A stretch of 64,000 nucleotides of DNA from Cavenderia fasciculata (GCF_000203815.1 NW_004457729.1:3162674-3226673); one strand, 5' to 3'. Counted from the stretch's first letter, positions 23,886 through 36,008 are shown. The notes: a model not told the origin generated them from the letters alone. Numbers and translations: made by a program.

Positions 23886-25259
23886 ATGGAAAAGAAACAA
23901 ATTGAAAGATATGGAAGACAGTTGATTACACCTGGGATTGGTGTTGAAGGACAGAAAGAGATGCTCAAGGCAAAGGTACTGATAGTTGGTGCAGGAGGAC
24001 TGGGATGTCCTGTGGCGTTGTATCTTGCGTGTGCGGGAGTCGGCACAATTGGTATTGTCGACTATGATGCCGTCGAGCTGGGTAACTTGCATCGTCAGGT
24101 AGGTCACACCGAGTCGAGACAAGGAGTGTCCAAGGCAGAGAGCTTGGCCATGTCTATCAAGGAGAGAAACAGTGACATCCAAACTATTGTACACGAGACC
24201 ATGTTTACGAGTGACACGGCTATGGAGATTGTACAACACTATGACATTGTCATTGACGCGTCTGATAATGTCGCCACGAGATACCTATGCAACGATTGCT
24301 GTATATTGGCAGGCAAGCCATTGGTCAGTGGCTCTGCTTTAAAGTGGGATGGCCAACTAACCGTCTACAACTATGGACCCACCTGTCCATGCTACCGATG
24401 TATCTTTCCAACACCTCCTCCAGCCGACACTGTCACCAAATGTTCTGATGGTGGTGTATTGGGTCCTATTGTCGGAGTGATTGGCAGTATGCAGGCTTTG
24501 GAGGCCATCAAGATCATCTCCAAGGTGGATGGTGTTTTGGCCGGTCGTTTAGTCATCTACGATGGACAACAGGCCACATTCAAGACTGTCAGACTCCGCA
24601 CACGTCGTCCCAACTGCGTAGTATGTGGTGACGCACCAACGATTACCCAGCTCATCGATTATACCCAGTTTTGTCAATCGCCCTATTCCGAGTCATCTGG
24701 CAAAGCCGCCGATCGAATCGATACCAATCTTATCGTCTCTTGTAAAGATTATCACCAACATGTCTACACAACCAATTCCCCTCATATATTATTAGACGTC
24801 AGACCGAAAATACAATTTGATATTTGTTCAATCCCAAATTCCATCAGTATGTAAATGAATATTATTATATGTTTGCTTGCGTACCTCGTTCCATAATTAT
24901 TGACAATATTATATCTATCTATATAATAATAATAATCAATCTAGATATACCAGTTGATGAATTAAACAAGTCTGACAATATCAACAAAATAGATCAATTA
25001 ATTTCACATGATTCTTCATTGCCAAGTATGTTACAAAAACTTACAAATCAATATCATCATTTAATATTATTATTAATATTAATATTCCATTCCGATTGTA
25101 GTATATATTATTTGTAGAAGAGGAAATAAATCACAAGATGCAGCAGAAATTTTAAAATCAGTGTATAGGGAAAAGGAATCCAACGTTGTCATTAAACATA
25201 TCAGAGATGGGTTATTAGGATGGAGTGATGATATAGATCCATCTTTTCCCATTTATTAA
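23886..25259 (+). CDS. mocs3: MOCS3/Uba4-type adenylyltransferase and sulfurtransferase
   Basis: Activates ubiquitin-like sulfur carriers: Urm1 for thiolation of tRNA wobble uridines and MOCS2A for molybdenum cofactor synthesis. Exons 23886-24846, 24945-25025 and 25102-25259 give 399 residues. The E1-like domain starts IERYGRQLITPGIGVEGQ, with nucleotide-binding VGAGGLGCPVALYLA, the NLHRQ motif, zinc ligands CPCYRC and CVVC, and the adenylyl-accepting region TKCSDGGVLGP. The C-terminal rhodanese domain carries LLDVRP and the active-site loop CRRGNKSQ, whose Cys holds the persulfide. The chosen ATG (23886) starts right at the conserved N-terminus. An in-frame ATG at 23853 would only add an Arg/Glu run encoded by GAGAGA repeats. 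Confidence 0.95.
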
Positions 25260-25323
25260 TAATAAAAGTATTACACAGCACTTTGCAATTTGTACAGAGA
25301 TATTATAGATAGTATAGTAATAT

Positions 25324-26070
25324 TTAACCACGAATATAATCAGTTATAGTAATACTAGTCTTCCAACTATTATTAGTATAGATTGAATTGATTATATTTT
25401 CAAGTAGATCCATTCTAGAAAAATAACAACAAAAAAGAATTAGGATAGTTATATAAATATTATTATTAATAAATCAACTATGGTAATTAAGTTAGTTTAC
25501 ATACTTTGGTGGACCGAAACCCATACTTTGACCATAAGTCTTTATGGTTTTATTCTTTGTATCAATTGTGATAATTCCACCTCCAAGACATTTAGTTGAA
25601 CAATTATACTTTGAAGATGTAGAAGCTGCAGCTGCCCTATTGTATTGGGCACAAAGAGCGTATAGTTTCTTTTTATACCAATTATAGATATCAGAATGAT
25701 ACTCTAAATCAGTTGATACCAATACATATCTAGTTTGCATCTGCAATGCATCATTCTTTAATGTATTGAATATTTTGAGTGATTCTGGAGGTGGTACAGC
25801 AGCTTGTTGTTGTGGTTGTTGAGGTTGTTGAGGTTTCTTCTTTGTATCACGATCATCATCATATCCATCGTCATAATCATCATCTGAATCATCATCATTG
25901 ATAACATATGATTCATCGTCGTCATCGTCATCGTCACCATCTACTTCCCAAGTAACCTTGACAATGATATACTTTTCATCACCGTTGGGATAGTCTATTA
26001 CCGATTGGTATAACTCTCCATTACTAGTAGTAGTATTCTTTACGATAGGTGAATCTATGAGAACATCCAT
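25324..26070 (-). CDS. Phosphohistidine-phosphatase-like protein (Janus/PHPT1 family) with acidic insert
   Basis: Exons 25505-26070 and 25324-25414 give 218 residues; human PHPT1 has 125. Family features: an N-terminal strand with GDEKYIIVKVTW, the block EYHSDIYNW where the His matches the catalytic His of PHPT1 (EYHADIYD), CLGGGIITID where PHPT1 has CLGGGRISH, and TYGQSMGFGPPK where PHPT1 has VYGYSMAYGPA. These enzymes remove phosphate from phosphohistidine. The extra length is an insert of Asp-rich and Gln/Pro sequence between the first strand and the catalytic block. The Arg of the GGGRIxH motif is replaced by Ile, which may alter activity. The 3' end is only 64 bp from the convergent mocs3 end. 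Confidence 0.75.
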
Positions 26071-26454
26071 GTTTCTTTTTTTTATATTTGTTTGTTTGTT
26101 TGATGTTTGATGCAGCAACCTGTTTTATAGGAAATGATTAAAACAAATAATTTATGAAATTATTGTTAATAATAAAAATTTTCAGCAGCAACACAGCCAA
26201 GTCCATCTTCACAGAGAAGTGATCAATCACGACTCACACAATCAGCAGTCTATCCTCTACCTATATATCTATCATATTATTATTATTATACACATTATTT
26301 ATTATTTATTATTTATTATATCATTCACATTTATCTATCTATCTATCTATCTATAGTGTATACATAGCATATCTATTTATAGTAGCATAGCAGATTAATA
26401 TAAAACTTGTTCTAACTATCTATCATTTATGAATACGAGGAACTATAGAGAACA
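26071..26454. promoter_or_regulatory. Upstream region between divergent genes
   Basis: 384 bp between the PHPT1-like gene and the acidic/Q-rich gene. It holds a TATC tetranucleotide repeat near 26332-26354 and TATT-rich runs. No gene is seen. Confidence 0.4.
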
Positions 26455-28106
26455 ATGGAAACTACTGACACTACAACTACAACAACATCTACTACTGCAA
26501 CTACAACACCCAGCGCTGCTACTACCAATGGAGGAGTAGACACATCTATAAATAATAAGAGTCAAGATATTGTAATTATTGACAGTCATGGTGAAAACCA
26601 ACAGTCATCTGATTCTGCTGCTCCTGCTGCTGCGGTTGTAGTTTCTGATACTACGTCAACCAGTACTACTACTACTGCTGCTGCTACTACTGCCACCGCA
26701 TTTGCAAATGACGATCCAAGAATGGCAGAATGGGGAGATGAGATGAAAAGAATCAAAGAAGAATTGGTTCAGCTTCAATCATCAAGGTACCAACTCGACC
26801 AATTACAAACAATGATTATAGCAATGGCTCAAAATCAGATGGGAATTGATCCTGGTATGCTCGATGAACAACAAGAAGAAGACGAAGATGAAGAAGAAGG
26901 AGATTTCGATGAAGAAGAAGAGGAGGAGGATGAAGAAGATGAAGATTACATTGCTGAAGATGACGAAGAAGAGGAGGAAGAAGAAGATGAAGTCGACGTC
27001 CAAGGATACTATCCCGAAGATGAAGAGGAAGAGGAATACTTTAGACGATTGGAACAAAACGACGATGAAGAAATTGCCTACTATAATGAAAGCCAATCAA
27101 GAACTATTGGCGATGACGAAGAATTGGGTATTGACTGGTTGCCCAAAACAAAGAAAAGTAAGTTGACATTTTAACCATGGCTTTGCCAATCAATACATAT
27201 AAATTGTTTATTAATCCTCCATTCTTTGTCCATCTCAGGTGGCCAACTAAAGAAAAAGAATATTCTCGTAAACAACCACAAGATTGCAAATAATGCAACC
27301 AACCACAGTGCCAAGAGAAAGAAGTCAATGTATCCACATTCTGTCGTTGAGTACAGTGACAGTGAAGATGAAGCCAGTTTTAGAACATGGAAACAAAACT
27401 TCCCAACATCATCTGCTACGACACCCAACAACGACAACAACAACAACAATCTTAAAACACCAACAACCTCTGGTGCTGCTCCAAGTTCAGTTATTACGCC
27501 AAGTCACAAGCATCGCGTAGAAATCCAACAAATTCATGGGTCACCATCTGTAGATGATGATATCAATATTAGTGTCAATAATCAACAACAACAACAACAA
27601 CAACAACAACAAAATAATCATGTATATAACAAATCAATCAACCAAACCCCATCTACGCCCTTTACTTTCCATCCACCACAAACTGCATTTAAGCAACAAC
27701 AACCACAACAACAGGAACCCTATCATCATCAACCATCTTCAACTGATACAAAGGTATATACATATTTATTTATTTATTTTCATATTTATACAAATACTAA
27801 TATATATTTATATTTTAGTTAATTTTAAATGAAGGTAGAAAATTAATCAACGAAGTGTATAGCTTTATTGAAGATCATTCCATGTTTGATATGGCATATC
27901 TTTTGATTATACTTCGTCATGTAAAAGTGTTGCATACACCACACCAATGGATTGCCTTGAATGATGCGGTACAAAATGCCATCCAAGCGATTGCGCCAAA
28001 TGCCCTAGAAGTAAACCATTCACCATTAAAGTACCGATCCAAACAACCACAACAAAATTTATATAACCAAGCATATATCAATCAACAATATCAACAACAA
28101 CAAATC

Positions 28107-28143
<37 letters not shown>

Positions 28144-29294
28144 AACAAATCCAACAACAGCAACTACAATATTACCAACAACAACAACAACAACACCAAC
28201 AACAACAAATGTATAATACCCAAAGACAACAACAACAACAACCAACCTATTACCATGAAACACCACTTGAACAACAACAACAACTTCCATTGGGATATGC
28301 AGAAAACACATTCCCAACTGATGTTTATGGACATTATCCACCAAGATATCAAACAGCCACTACTACTCCATATAGTGTTCAACATTTTGCTGCTGGACAA
28401 CAACCACAACAACATCAACAACAACAACAACACTCGATACCAATTGGAGGAGCCAAGAATTATCAACATCCATTGAACCAACAATTGCAACATAGACCAC
28501 CACAAAATAACCTCAACTTTGGATCTCCACCTGCTCCTCTTTATAATACCTACTCACCACAACAACAACAACAACAAGTACCGACTGGACAACATCAAAT
28601 TCCACCACAAACACCACATCAAGAAACACGTCATATTGAGATAAAGACACCCAAGAATGTACTTCATGAAACACCTTCGAGAAGACAACAATATACTCAA
28701 GTCAAAAAAGGTAGACCATTCATCCCACACAGCGAGGATAGCAGTTCCTATCACAACGAAAGTTCATCCAAACACTCTTCTGTTTCTGCCGACTCTGACA
28801 ATGAGCTGGCTCGTATCCAAAAGAAACAACAACAATTGATTTATTTTAAGAAAATGCAACAACACCAACAATTATTAAGACAACAATCAAAAATGGCTGC
28901 AAGAACCAATAATAATAATAATAACAATAATAACAATAATAATAGTAATGGCACTGCTACTGCCACTACTGCTGCAACTACAACAAAAGCCCAACAAAGA
29001 GCAAAATTACAATCCTCTGGTAATGATCCTATCGATCTTTCCTCAATTCACTCTGATAGTCATTATGACGATACCTATGATGACGAGAGCTCTGTTGATT
29101 TTCAAAATGACGAAGTAGATGAGAGTGAATTCGAATTGGATGGTGAACTAAGAAAATTGGATATTAATGGAAAAAAAAAGGTCGGTATCCCAATAAGTGG
29201 TAGTAATGGCGGTGACAGTATTAATATTAGTAATGTAACCGAACCAAATGAAAATAATGAACAAGACAATGATAATGATAGTCTTCAAACCTAG
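26455..29294 (+). CDS. Large acidic, Gln/Asn-rich protein of unknown function
   Basis: Exons 26455-27157, 27239-27753 and 27819-29294 give 897 residues. I do not recognise the family. In order: a Thr-rich N-terminus; a short predicted coiled coil (MKRIKEELVQLQSS); a Glu/Asp-rich block near residues 138-200; a basic segment with SAKRKKSMYP that could be a nuclear signal; a Gln run; and a segment of about 60 residues of normal composition encoded at 27819-28010, LINEVYSFIEDHSMFDMAY then YLLIILRHVKVLHTPHQWI. After that come long Gln/His/Tyr-rich stretches, an Asn run and an acidic C-terminus. The ordinary-composition segment is the part most likely to be conserved and to fold. The layout suggests a nuclear regulatory or scaffold protein, which is inference. 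Confidence 0.75.
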
Positions 29295-29548
29295 TAGTAA
29301 AACAAAAAATACCAAAAAATAAACCATCAAAAAGAATTATAAATAAATAGTTAATGGAGAATTATTATTTATTGGGGGACCAACTTTAATCCTTTATTTT
29401 TTTACACTTTGAATATTTAATTTTCACTTTGCCAGTATACTTTCCCCTTTTTTTATATTTTCTGGAAAAGATAAATTATCGATTAAAAAAGCAACCTCTT
29501 TAAAAGAACTATAGTTTATTCTCATTTTTAATTGAGGGTATATAGATA

Positions 29549-29705
29549 TCTATGACCATAAACCTATATTCATAAATTAAGTATAATCTTTTCTACTAGG
29601 ATAAAAGTATTGGTATTCTCAAGATGCAGTTCAACAAATCTTATGTTAATGAAATTCAGGCCTATACACCTGTCCACTTCTACCCTCTGCATCTGTTTCT
29701 TTTTT
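29549..29705. repeat. Degenerate direct repeat, copy A
   Basis: About 157 bp sharing an ordered set of blocks with copy B at 29904-30080. These are CCATAAACCT, CTTTTCTA then TAGGATAAA, GGTATTCTCAAGATGCAGTT followed by CAACAAA, TAATGAAAT, and CCCTCTGCATCTGTTTCTTT. The best-kept core is about 26 bp identical. It may come from a decayed gene or a mobile or RNA-coding unit. The family is not recognised. Confidence 0.7.
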
Positions 29706-29903
29706 GTTGATTCTTGATGTGAATTACCCAAATTAAATGAAAATAATGAGCAATATACAGTCATTAAATAATAGTATTCGATCCAAATAAAAATTTAACC
29801 ATCTTGAGAATATTTAAATTACATTAGGAACAACCATTTTCTAGATTAATTATCATAAATAGGAAACCCTAAAAAAAAAGAGACCTTCTACTTTTATTGA
29901 TTA

Positions 29904-30080
29904 TCTATGTTACTTCCCATAAACCTTTATTGATAATAAAGTTATTCTCTTTTCTATTAGGATAAAGATAAAGGTATTCTCAAGATGCAGTTCAACAAAC
30001 CTAATGATAATGAAATCAGACCACTTAATTCTTTAAATCTGACGCCTTCAAATCCCTCTGCATCTGTTTCTTTTTTTTCT
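29904..30080. repeat. Degenerate direct repeat, copy B
   Basis: Second copy of the block at 29549-29705, in the same orientation and about 355 bp further on. Small insertions separate the shared blocks, so the duplication is old. The conserved core again includes GGTATTCTCAAGATGCAGTT and CCCTCTGCATCTGTTTCTTT. Confidence 0.7.
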
Positions 30081-30205
30081 TGAAGGAGTATCTGGATATA
30101 GTTTATACCCTCTCTAGAGAATTTATTATTAAGTTCTGAAGCTTTTTTTAACAAAATATATATTTATTTATTTATTTATATATTATTTTATTTATTATTT
30201 TAAAA

Positions 30206-32888
30206 TTAATCATCTTGTTTAATTGATAATTCATTTACATCCTTGTTAACATCAATAGTTACATTATGTCTTTCAGTGATTTTACCTTCAAGAATTAATT
30301 TAGCCATTGGATTGAGGAGATGTTTTTGGATGACACGCTTTAATGGACGAGCACCATAGACGGGATCGTAACCTTGGTCGGCCAACCAATCCAAAGCAGT
30401 TGGACGAACGACCAATGTGATTTGACGATCACTCAAGAGTTTACGAAGATCGTTCAATTGAATGTCGACAATATGATCCATGTCGGAACGAGAGAGACGA
30501 TTGAAAAGGATCATATCGTCGATTCTATTCAAAAATTCTGGTGGGAATTCAGAACGAACCACTTGCATGACGCTTTCACGTGCTGTTGAGCTTGGAGTTC
30601 CATCTGGAAGATTGGCAAGAACGTCGGCACCAAGATTGCTTGTCAAAATGATCATTGTGTTTCTAAAGTCAATCTTTCTGCCTTGAGAGTCGGTCAAATG
30701 GCCATCGTCCAACATTTGGAGCAATAGATTCGATACTTCACGATGAGCCTTTTCAAACTCATCAAAAAGTACCAAAGAGTATGGACGTCTTCTAACAGCC
30801 TCTGTCAAAGTACCACCCTCTTCAAAACCAACATAACCTGGTGGTGCTCCAATCAATCTACTAACAGAGAATTTCTCCATATATTCAGACATATCTATTC
30901 TAATCAATGCATTTGGACTATCAAACATAAATTCTGCCAATGTTCTACATAATTGTGTCTAATAGAAAATAAAAAATAAAAAGTAATCAAAGTTAGTATA
31001 ATGTGTTGTTTTAAATTATATCTTTTTTTTTTTTAACTTACTTTACCAACACCAGTTGGACCTAAAAATAAGAAAGAACCAATTGGTCTATTATGAGAAT
31101 GAAGACCGGCACGACTGATTCTAACGGCATTTGATACGGCAGTGATAGCCTCTGGTTGACCAATAACTTGGGTTGCAAGTTGTTTTTCCATGTTTAATAA
31201 CTTGTCCTTTTCACCCATCATAAGAGAGTGTACTGGAATACCTGTGGCCTTGGAGATGACGAGTGCGACATCTTTGGCAGTGACAGCCTCTGAAATCATG
31301 GAAAGGTTGAGATCCTGTCCATCGCCATCCTTGGGTACTTGTTTCTCGAGATTTGGAATGATTCCATAGGCAAGCTCACCAGCTCTAGTCAAGTCACCTC
31401 TTCTTTGAGCCTGTTGTAACTCAATCTTGGCATTTTCCAACTTTTCATTGGCCATTTTACGTTTTTCCAATTCCTCCTTTTCCTTCATCCAAACGGTTGT
31501 CAATTTCTTGCATTCTTCTTCTTTGGTGGCTAGTTCACTTTCGAGTTTGGCGAGACGTTCCTTGCTGGCAATATCCGTTTCCTTTTTGAGAGCTTCGATT
31601 TCAATCTTCATGGTGATGATGGTTCGGTTGAGATTCTCAATGTTCTCTGGTTTGCTTTCCTGTTGAAGTCTGAGACGACTGGCAGCCTCATCGATCAAGT
31701 CGATGGCCTTGTCGGGCAAGAAACGGTCAGTGATGTAACGCTGGCTGTTGACACAGGCAGACACGAGGGCACCGTCGGTGATACGTACACCGTGATGCAC
31801 CTCGTATCTCTCTTTGAGACCTCTCATGATACTTATTGTGTCTTCAACACTTGGCTCTGTAACCATAACCGATTGGAATCTTCTGGCCAATGCTGGATCC
31901 TTTTCAATGTACTTTCGGTACTCTGAGGTGGTAGTGGCACCGACGCAATGCAAATCACCTCTTGCCAACTGTGGTTTCAACATGTTGGATGCATCCATAC
32001 CTCCTTCGACGGCACCAGCACCTACCAAAGTATGCAACTCATCGATAAAGAGAATCACCTCTCCTTTGAAATGAGCTACATCCTTTAGAATAGACTTCAT
32101 TCTCTCTTCAAAGTCACCTCTAAACTTGGCACCTGCCACAATCGCCGCCAGATCCAATGTCAATACTCTTTTGTTCTTTACGCTATCTGGTACATCACCA
32201 TTTACAATTCTTTGTGCTAATCCTTCTACAATTGCAGTCTAAATTAAATTAAATAAATTAAATAAATTAAATAAATAAATATATTAGTCTCTAATCCCTC
32301 TTTCAATCTCTTTCTTTTTCTTTTGAATTAAATTTAGTTTCATACCTTTCCAACACCAGGTTCACCAATTAATACAGGATTATTCTTTGTTCTACGACTG
32401 AGTACTTGAATAGTTCGACGAATCTCTTCGTCTCTACCAATGACGGGATCTACTTTACCTTGCTTTGCAATCTCTGTCAGATCTTTTGTGTACTTTGCCA
32501 ATGCTTCTCCTGGTGGTACATTGTCAGGGTTGACCCAAGGTTGCTGCTTTGGTTGTCCATTATTGCCATTTCCACCAGCACCTTGAAAGAATCTCTTTGC
32601 GATAGTGGTATGATGATTACTGTTGTTCAATGGGTCAAACAATGACGAGGATGACGACAATGATGAACGAGCAATACTATTTAGATTTAAATTTGATAAT
32701 GATGATGTAAAGTATCCAACTTTATTACTTAATTCATTGCTACTGTTTTTGTTTGCAGTTGACAATGACGATGATGTTGATGTTGCAGACGACAACGATG
32801 ATGATGACGATGATTTATTAGTTATAGTATTTGCATTTTTTAATATTGATTTCAACTTTAAAGTTGAATTTAACATTAATCTATTCAT
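30206..32888 (-). CDS. hsp78: Mitochondrial ClpB/Hsp78-type AAA+ disaggregase
   Basis: Exons 32346-32888, 31042-32238 and 30206-30958 give 830 residues. The enzyme pulls proteins out of aggregates together with mitochondrial Hsp70. The N-terminus ([20 protein letters not shown], then Ser-rich) looks like a mitochondrial presequence. The usual Clp N-domain is absent, as in yeast Hsp78. NBD1 has Walker A GEPGVGK, Walker [16 protein letters not shown] and the pore loop AKFRG. The middle coiled-coil domain follows. NBD2 has [26 protein letters not shown] with the second pore loop, and [10 protein letters not shown]. Both nucleotide domains look intact. Both introns cut directly after the Lys of a Walker A motif. 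An upstream in-frame ATG (32909) would add seven residues. It is divergent to a small heat-shock gene. Confidence 0.95.
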
Positions 32889-33438
32889 ATCTACCAATAA
32901 TAATAACAATAACTATATATCTTCTTCTTCTTTGTTATATTCTACTTTTTGCTGATATATAATGATACTATGATGGGGATCAGCTGTGATGATGAGATGA
33001 TGCTTGTTGTGACTGTGAACAAAAATTAAATTAATAAATTAATTTCGAATATGGGTATGAGGGTGGTGTGAAGTTCAACACTCAGCATATGTGTACTTAC
33101 AAATTAATTGTTTGGGTGGGTGAGAGTAACAATAGTTCTTCAAAGTTCGAATGCATATTGATATGATTGACTTTAGTTGTTCATTTGAATAATTTCAAAG
33201 TATTTCAAGATAGATGATATTTCATTCTATTTTGATTGAAATATCATTGAAATATCTTGGACTTATTTCGATTTCCATTTTTGGACAAAGCAACCAAAAT
33301 TTTTAATATTTAATATTATTTTTTTTTTATTATTGGTCCTATTGTAAATTCCATAACCCTTTTAGGTGTTCTTGTTGACAACGAGACCTCATTTCATACT
33401 TTATTAAAATAGATAGATACAAACAACAAACACAAACA
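32889..33438. promoter_or_regulatory. Shared upstream region of hsp78 and the small Hsp gene
   Basis: 550 bp between the two divergent chaperone starts. It contains several GAA and TTC triplets (for example GTTCTTCAAAGTTCGAATGC near 33135 and ATTGAAATATCATTGAAATATC near 33235), but I find no perfect nGAAnnTTCnnGAAn element. Joint heat or stress control is plausible from the layout only. Confidence 0.45.
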
Positions 33439-34194
33439 ATGAATAAATTAGTACAATCTACCTTCAAATCTTTGGCAAAACCAGCCACATCTTCTACCAC
33501 TACATTTATAAATCCTTCATCTTCTTCAATGTTGTCTGGAATTGGTTCAACAACTACGAGATCATTTTCAAGTGACAAAAAATCAAATACAGATAATAAT
33601 AATAGTCAAATTCAACAACATAAAAAGGATAAACAACCAACTACTCAACAACAACCATGGCAAAAAGGTAATTATAGGAATTTAAATTCATCTATTTAAT
33701 TAATACTAATTTTAATTTATTATTTTTTTATTTTTTTTCTAGGTTTAAGAAATAACCATTTTGGTGATTTTGAAGATGCATTTTCAATCTTTAAACAACC
33801 ATTCTTTAATCCAAAGTCTACTAAAATGTTTGATCATGATTGGGAGGAATTTGAAACACCTCAATTCATGAGAGCACCAAAGACTCGTTTAGAGGAAGGA
33901 GATGACCAATTTTGTTTGACCATGGAAGTTCCGGGTTTGTCAAAGGACGATATCAAGCTTTCATACTCCAAGAATAGATTAACTGTTGAATCCAAAAAAG
34001 TGGAAGAAACTCAAGATGAAAAACAAGGAAACAAATCAACTTTCAAATCACATTTCTTCAAATCAATGACATTCCCAGAAAACAACATAAACACTGGAAA
34101 TATTTCAGCCAAGGTTGAAAATGGAGTACTTACTATTAACCTACCAAAGTTGGTTGATGAATCAAAGAAATCTCAAGAAATTAAAGTAGAATAG
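33439..34194 (+). CDS. Small heat-shock protein (Hsp20 family), probably mitochondrial
   Basis: Exons 33439-33667 and 33743-34194 give 226 residues. The first 50 residues (MNKLVQSTFKSLAKPATSS onwards, with RSF near residue 42) are rich in Ser, Thr and basic residues and lack acidic ones, like a mitochondrial presequence. A Gln/Lys-rich linker follows. The alpha-crystallin domain covers about residues 130-226, with EEGDDQFCLTMEVPGLSKDD, KSHFFKSMTFPENN, and the closing AKVENGVLTINLPK that holds the conserved GVL motif. Small Hsps hold unfolding proteins until Hsp70 and ClpB-type machines act. It lies head-to-head with hsp78. Mitochondrial targeting is inferred from composition. Confidence 0.9.
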
Positions 34195-34337
34195 AAAATA
34201 AAAAAAATACTATTTTTTTAAATATTATTCTTTGCTCCTGTATTAATATGTATGTGTACTTGTACAAATTTGTTTGAGGGGTGTGAATGATTCTTTATTT
34301 GAGTTGTTCCTGTTTGGGGTTTATTCCTTTAATTAAT

Positions 34338-35602
34338 TTAAATTGCACCAGATATCCATTCTAAACCAATGACATTATCAGTTGGTTGAGCTGGTGGGGA
34401 AGTGGTAAACGTTACCTTTCCTGGGTAAAGTGATACAGTTGTGCAAACGAATTGTTGCTTGAAATGCGAGAAAAGAACAATATAATTACCTTTTTGGCCA
34501 ATGGTCATACCAAAGTCTAAGCCCTCGTTTGTTTTCCAACCGTTTTGAATGACCCAAGCTTGGGTGGCTTGACGCGATTCAAGATCGATTTCCAAGATAA
34601 CCTGATCTCCCATAGGGTAGATATCGACGAAAAAGACACGACCGCTGGCAAAGATGAATTGAGGTTGGGCCGTACCAGCATTACTGATTGAAAGTCTCTC
34701 TTGGACAACCTTTCTTGACAACAAGTTGTAGATCATCACCAAGGGGGCTTCTTGATGGACAGAGGATAATAGAGTATAAAGAATGTAGTAGTTTCCAGTG
34801 CTAGCATCATAAGCTCCAACTGGTGTCAATGTTACATCATTCATCACTCCTGTTGGAAGTGGAATTGATTCACTAAAAATAATTAAATAAATTAAAATAA
34901 ATCAATAAAAATAAATAAATGAGCAAACGACTCGATCAATTGATCTCTTATAGTTAGTTAGTTTAACTTACAGTTCTTGAGTATTAAAATTCCAAATATA
35001 AATTGTTAAATTGGAAGATGTATCATTTGAAGGAATAGCTGCAAAATTGTGTACGGGGTCATAGGCAATTGCTTGAGGAAACATTGTGCTGTTAAATACA
35101 GCATTTGTGCATTGTAAAGTTGTAAGACTATTTTGCTGCAATAGGAGAGGATGTCATTTAAAATAAAGAATAATGTTTGGTTAGTTTGTATTATATTTTT
35201 CATTTTCTTTTTCTTTTTCATATTCTTGTTACATTAATATTATATTGAACCATGCAATCTTGATTCAATTCTAAATCAGTGCCTAAAAACAAGACGGTGT
35301 TGTCTGTTGCATTGGAAGAAAGTTGACCGTAAAAGTTATATTTGCTAGTAGAGTTTGTATCATTTGTAGTGATCAGTGCTCCACTAGTAGTATTATAAGA
35401 GTAGAATACATTTTGGCTGTTCATAATAAAGAATTGGGTGATCTCTTCTTGACTTGATACCATCTTTTTTAAAAAAGAAAAATAAATAAAAAAAAAAAAA
35501 AAAAGTTAGAAGATATTTGGATTTGATTTGATTCAATGAGATATCTTATCTTACTTGAGAGAAACAACAGAGTGTAAATAATGGTAATAAAAAGAACTTC
35601 AT
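34338..35602 (-). CDS. Secreted protein of unknown function
   Basis: Exons 35555-35602, 35233-35463, 34972-35135 and 34338-34872 join in frame to 325 residues. The first exon is exactly a signal peptide (MKFFLLPLFTLCCFSQ), so the mature protein is encoded by the following exons. The rest has many N-x-S/T glycosylation sites and repeated short strands, such as NVFYSYNTTSGALITT, NYYILYTLLSS and GQKGNYIVLFSHFK, with the rhythm of a beta-propeller. The family is not recognised. It is probably a secreted or lysosomal glycoprotein. The stop lies 143 bp from the convergent small Hsp gene. Confidence 0.75.
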
Positions 35603-36008
35603 ATTTATGTTGATCTTTTTGTATCTGTATCGATTATATATATATGTATATTGTTTGTGAATAATAGATGTGTTGTTTGTGAAATGATTTAGTTTACACA
35701 AGCTTGCCTTGCTTTTGCTATGGTTGTGAAGTGGCGACACGAAAACCATTGGATAAATATCTATCCGGGGTGAATAAAATTAAAATATCTTCCCTCTTTA
35801 AATAAATCATTTTTCGACAACTAACCCGGAAGGAATTCGACCGGCTCTGTTGGCACTTTGATTTTATTTAATTTAACTACGACATCATCATCATCATTAT
35901 CCTTTAAAGAAATAATTTAATTTATTTCTCGTTTGTTTTTTTTCATAATATATATGTTTTTTTCTTTTTTATTTCTTTTCATAACCAACAAATGAACCTT
36001 CAATAAGT
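35603..36008. other. Spacer
   Basis: 406 bp with the promoter of the secreted protein (CCGGGGTGAATAAAATT near 35766 and an AACCCGGAAGGAATTCG patch near 35823) and the 3' end of the NTPase gene. No gene is seen. Confidence 0.4.

Larger units (their letters stand above)
29295..30205. other. Spacer with a duplicated block
   Basis: AT-rich sequence between convergent genes. Apart from the two repeat copies listed separately, it holds only likely 3' UTRs. The short minus-strand frames over the repeats (about 65 codons each) are in different frames and do not look like functional genes. Confidence 0.45.

Noticed and set aside
33120-33260. Heat-shock elements between hsp78 and the small Hsp gene
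   Set aside because: GAA and TTC triplets are present, but none has the proper nGAAnnTTCnnGAAn spacing. In AT-rich DNA such triplets are common, so I report only the gene layout.
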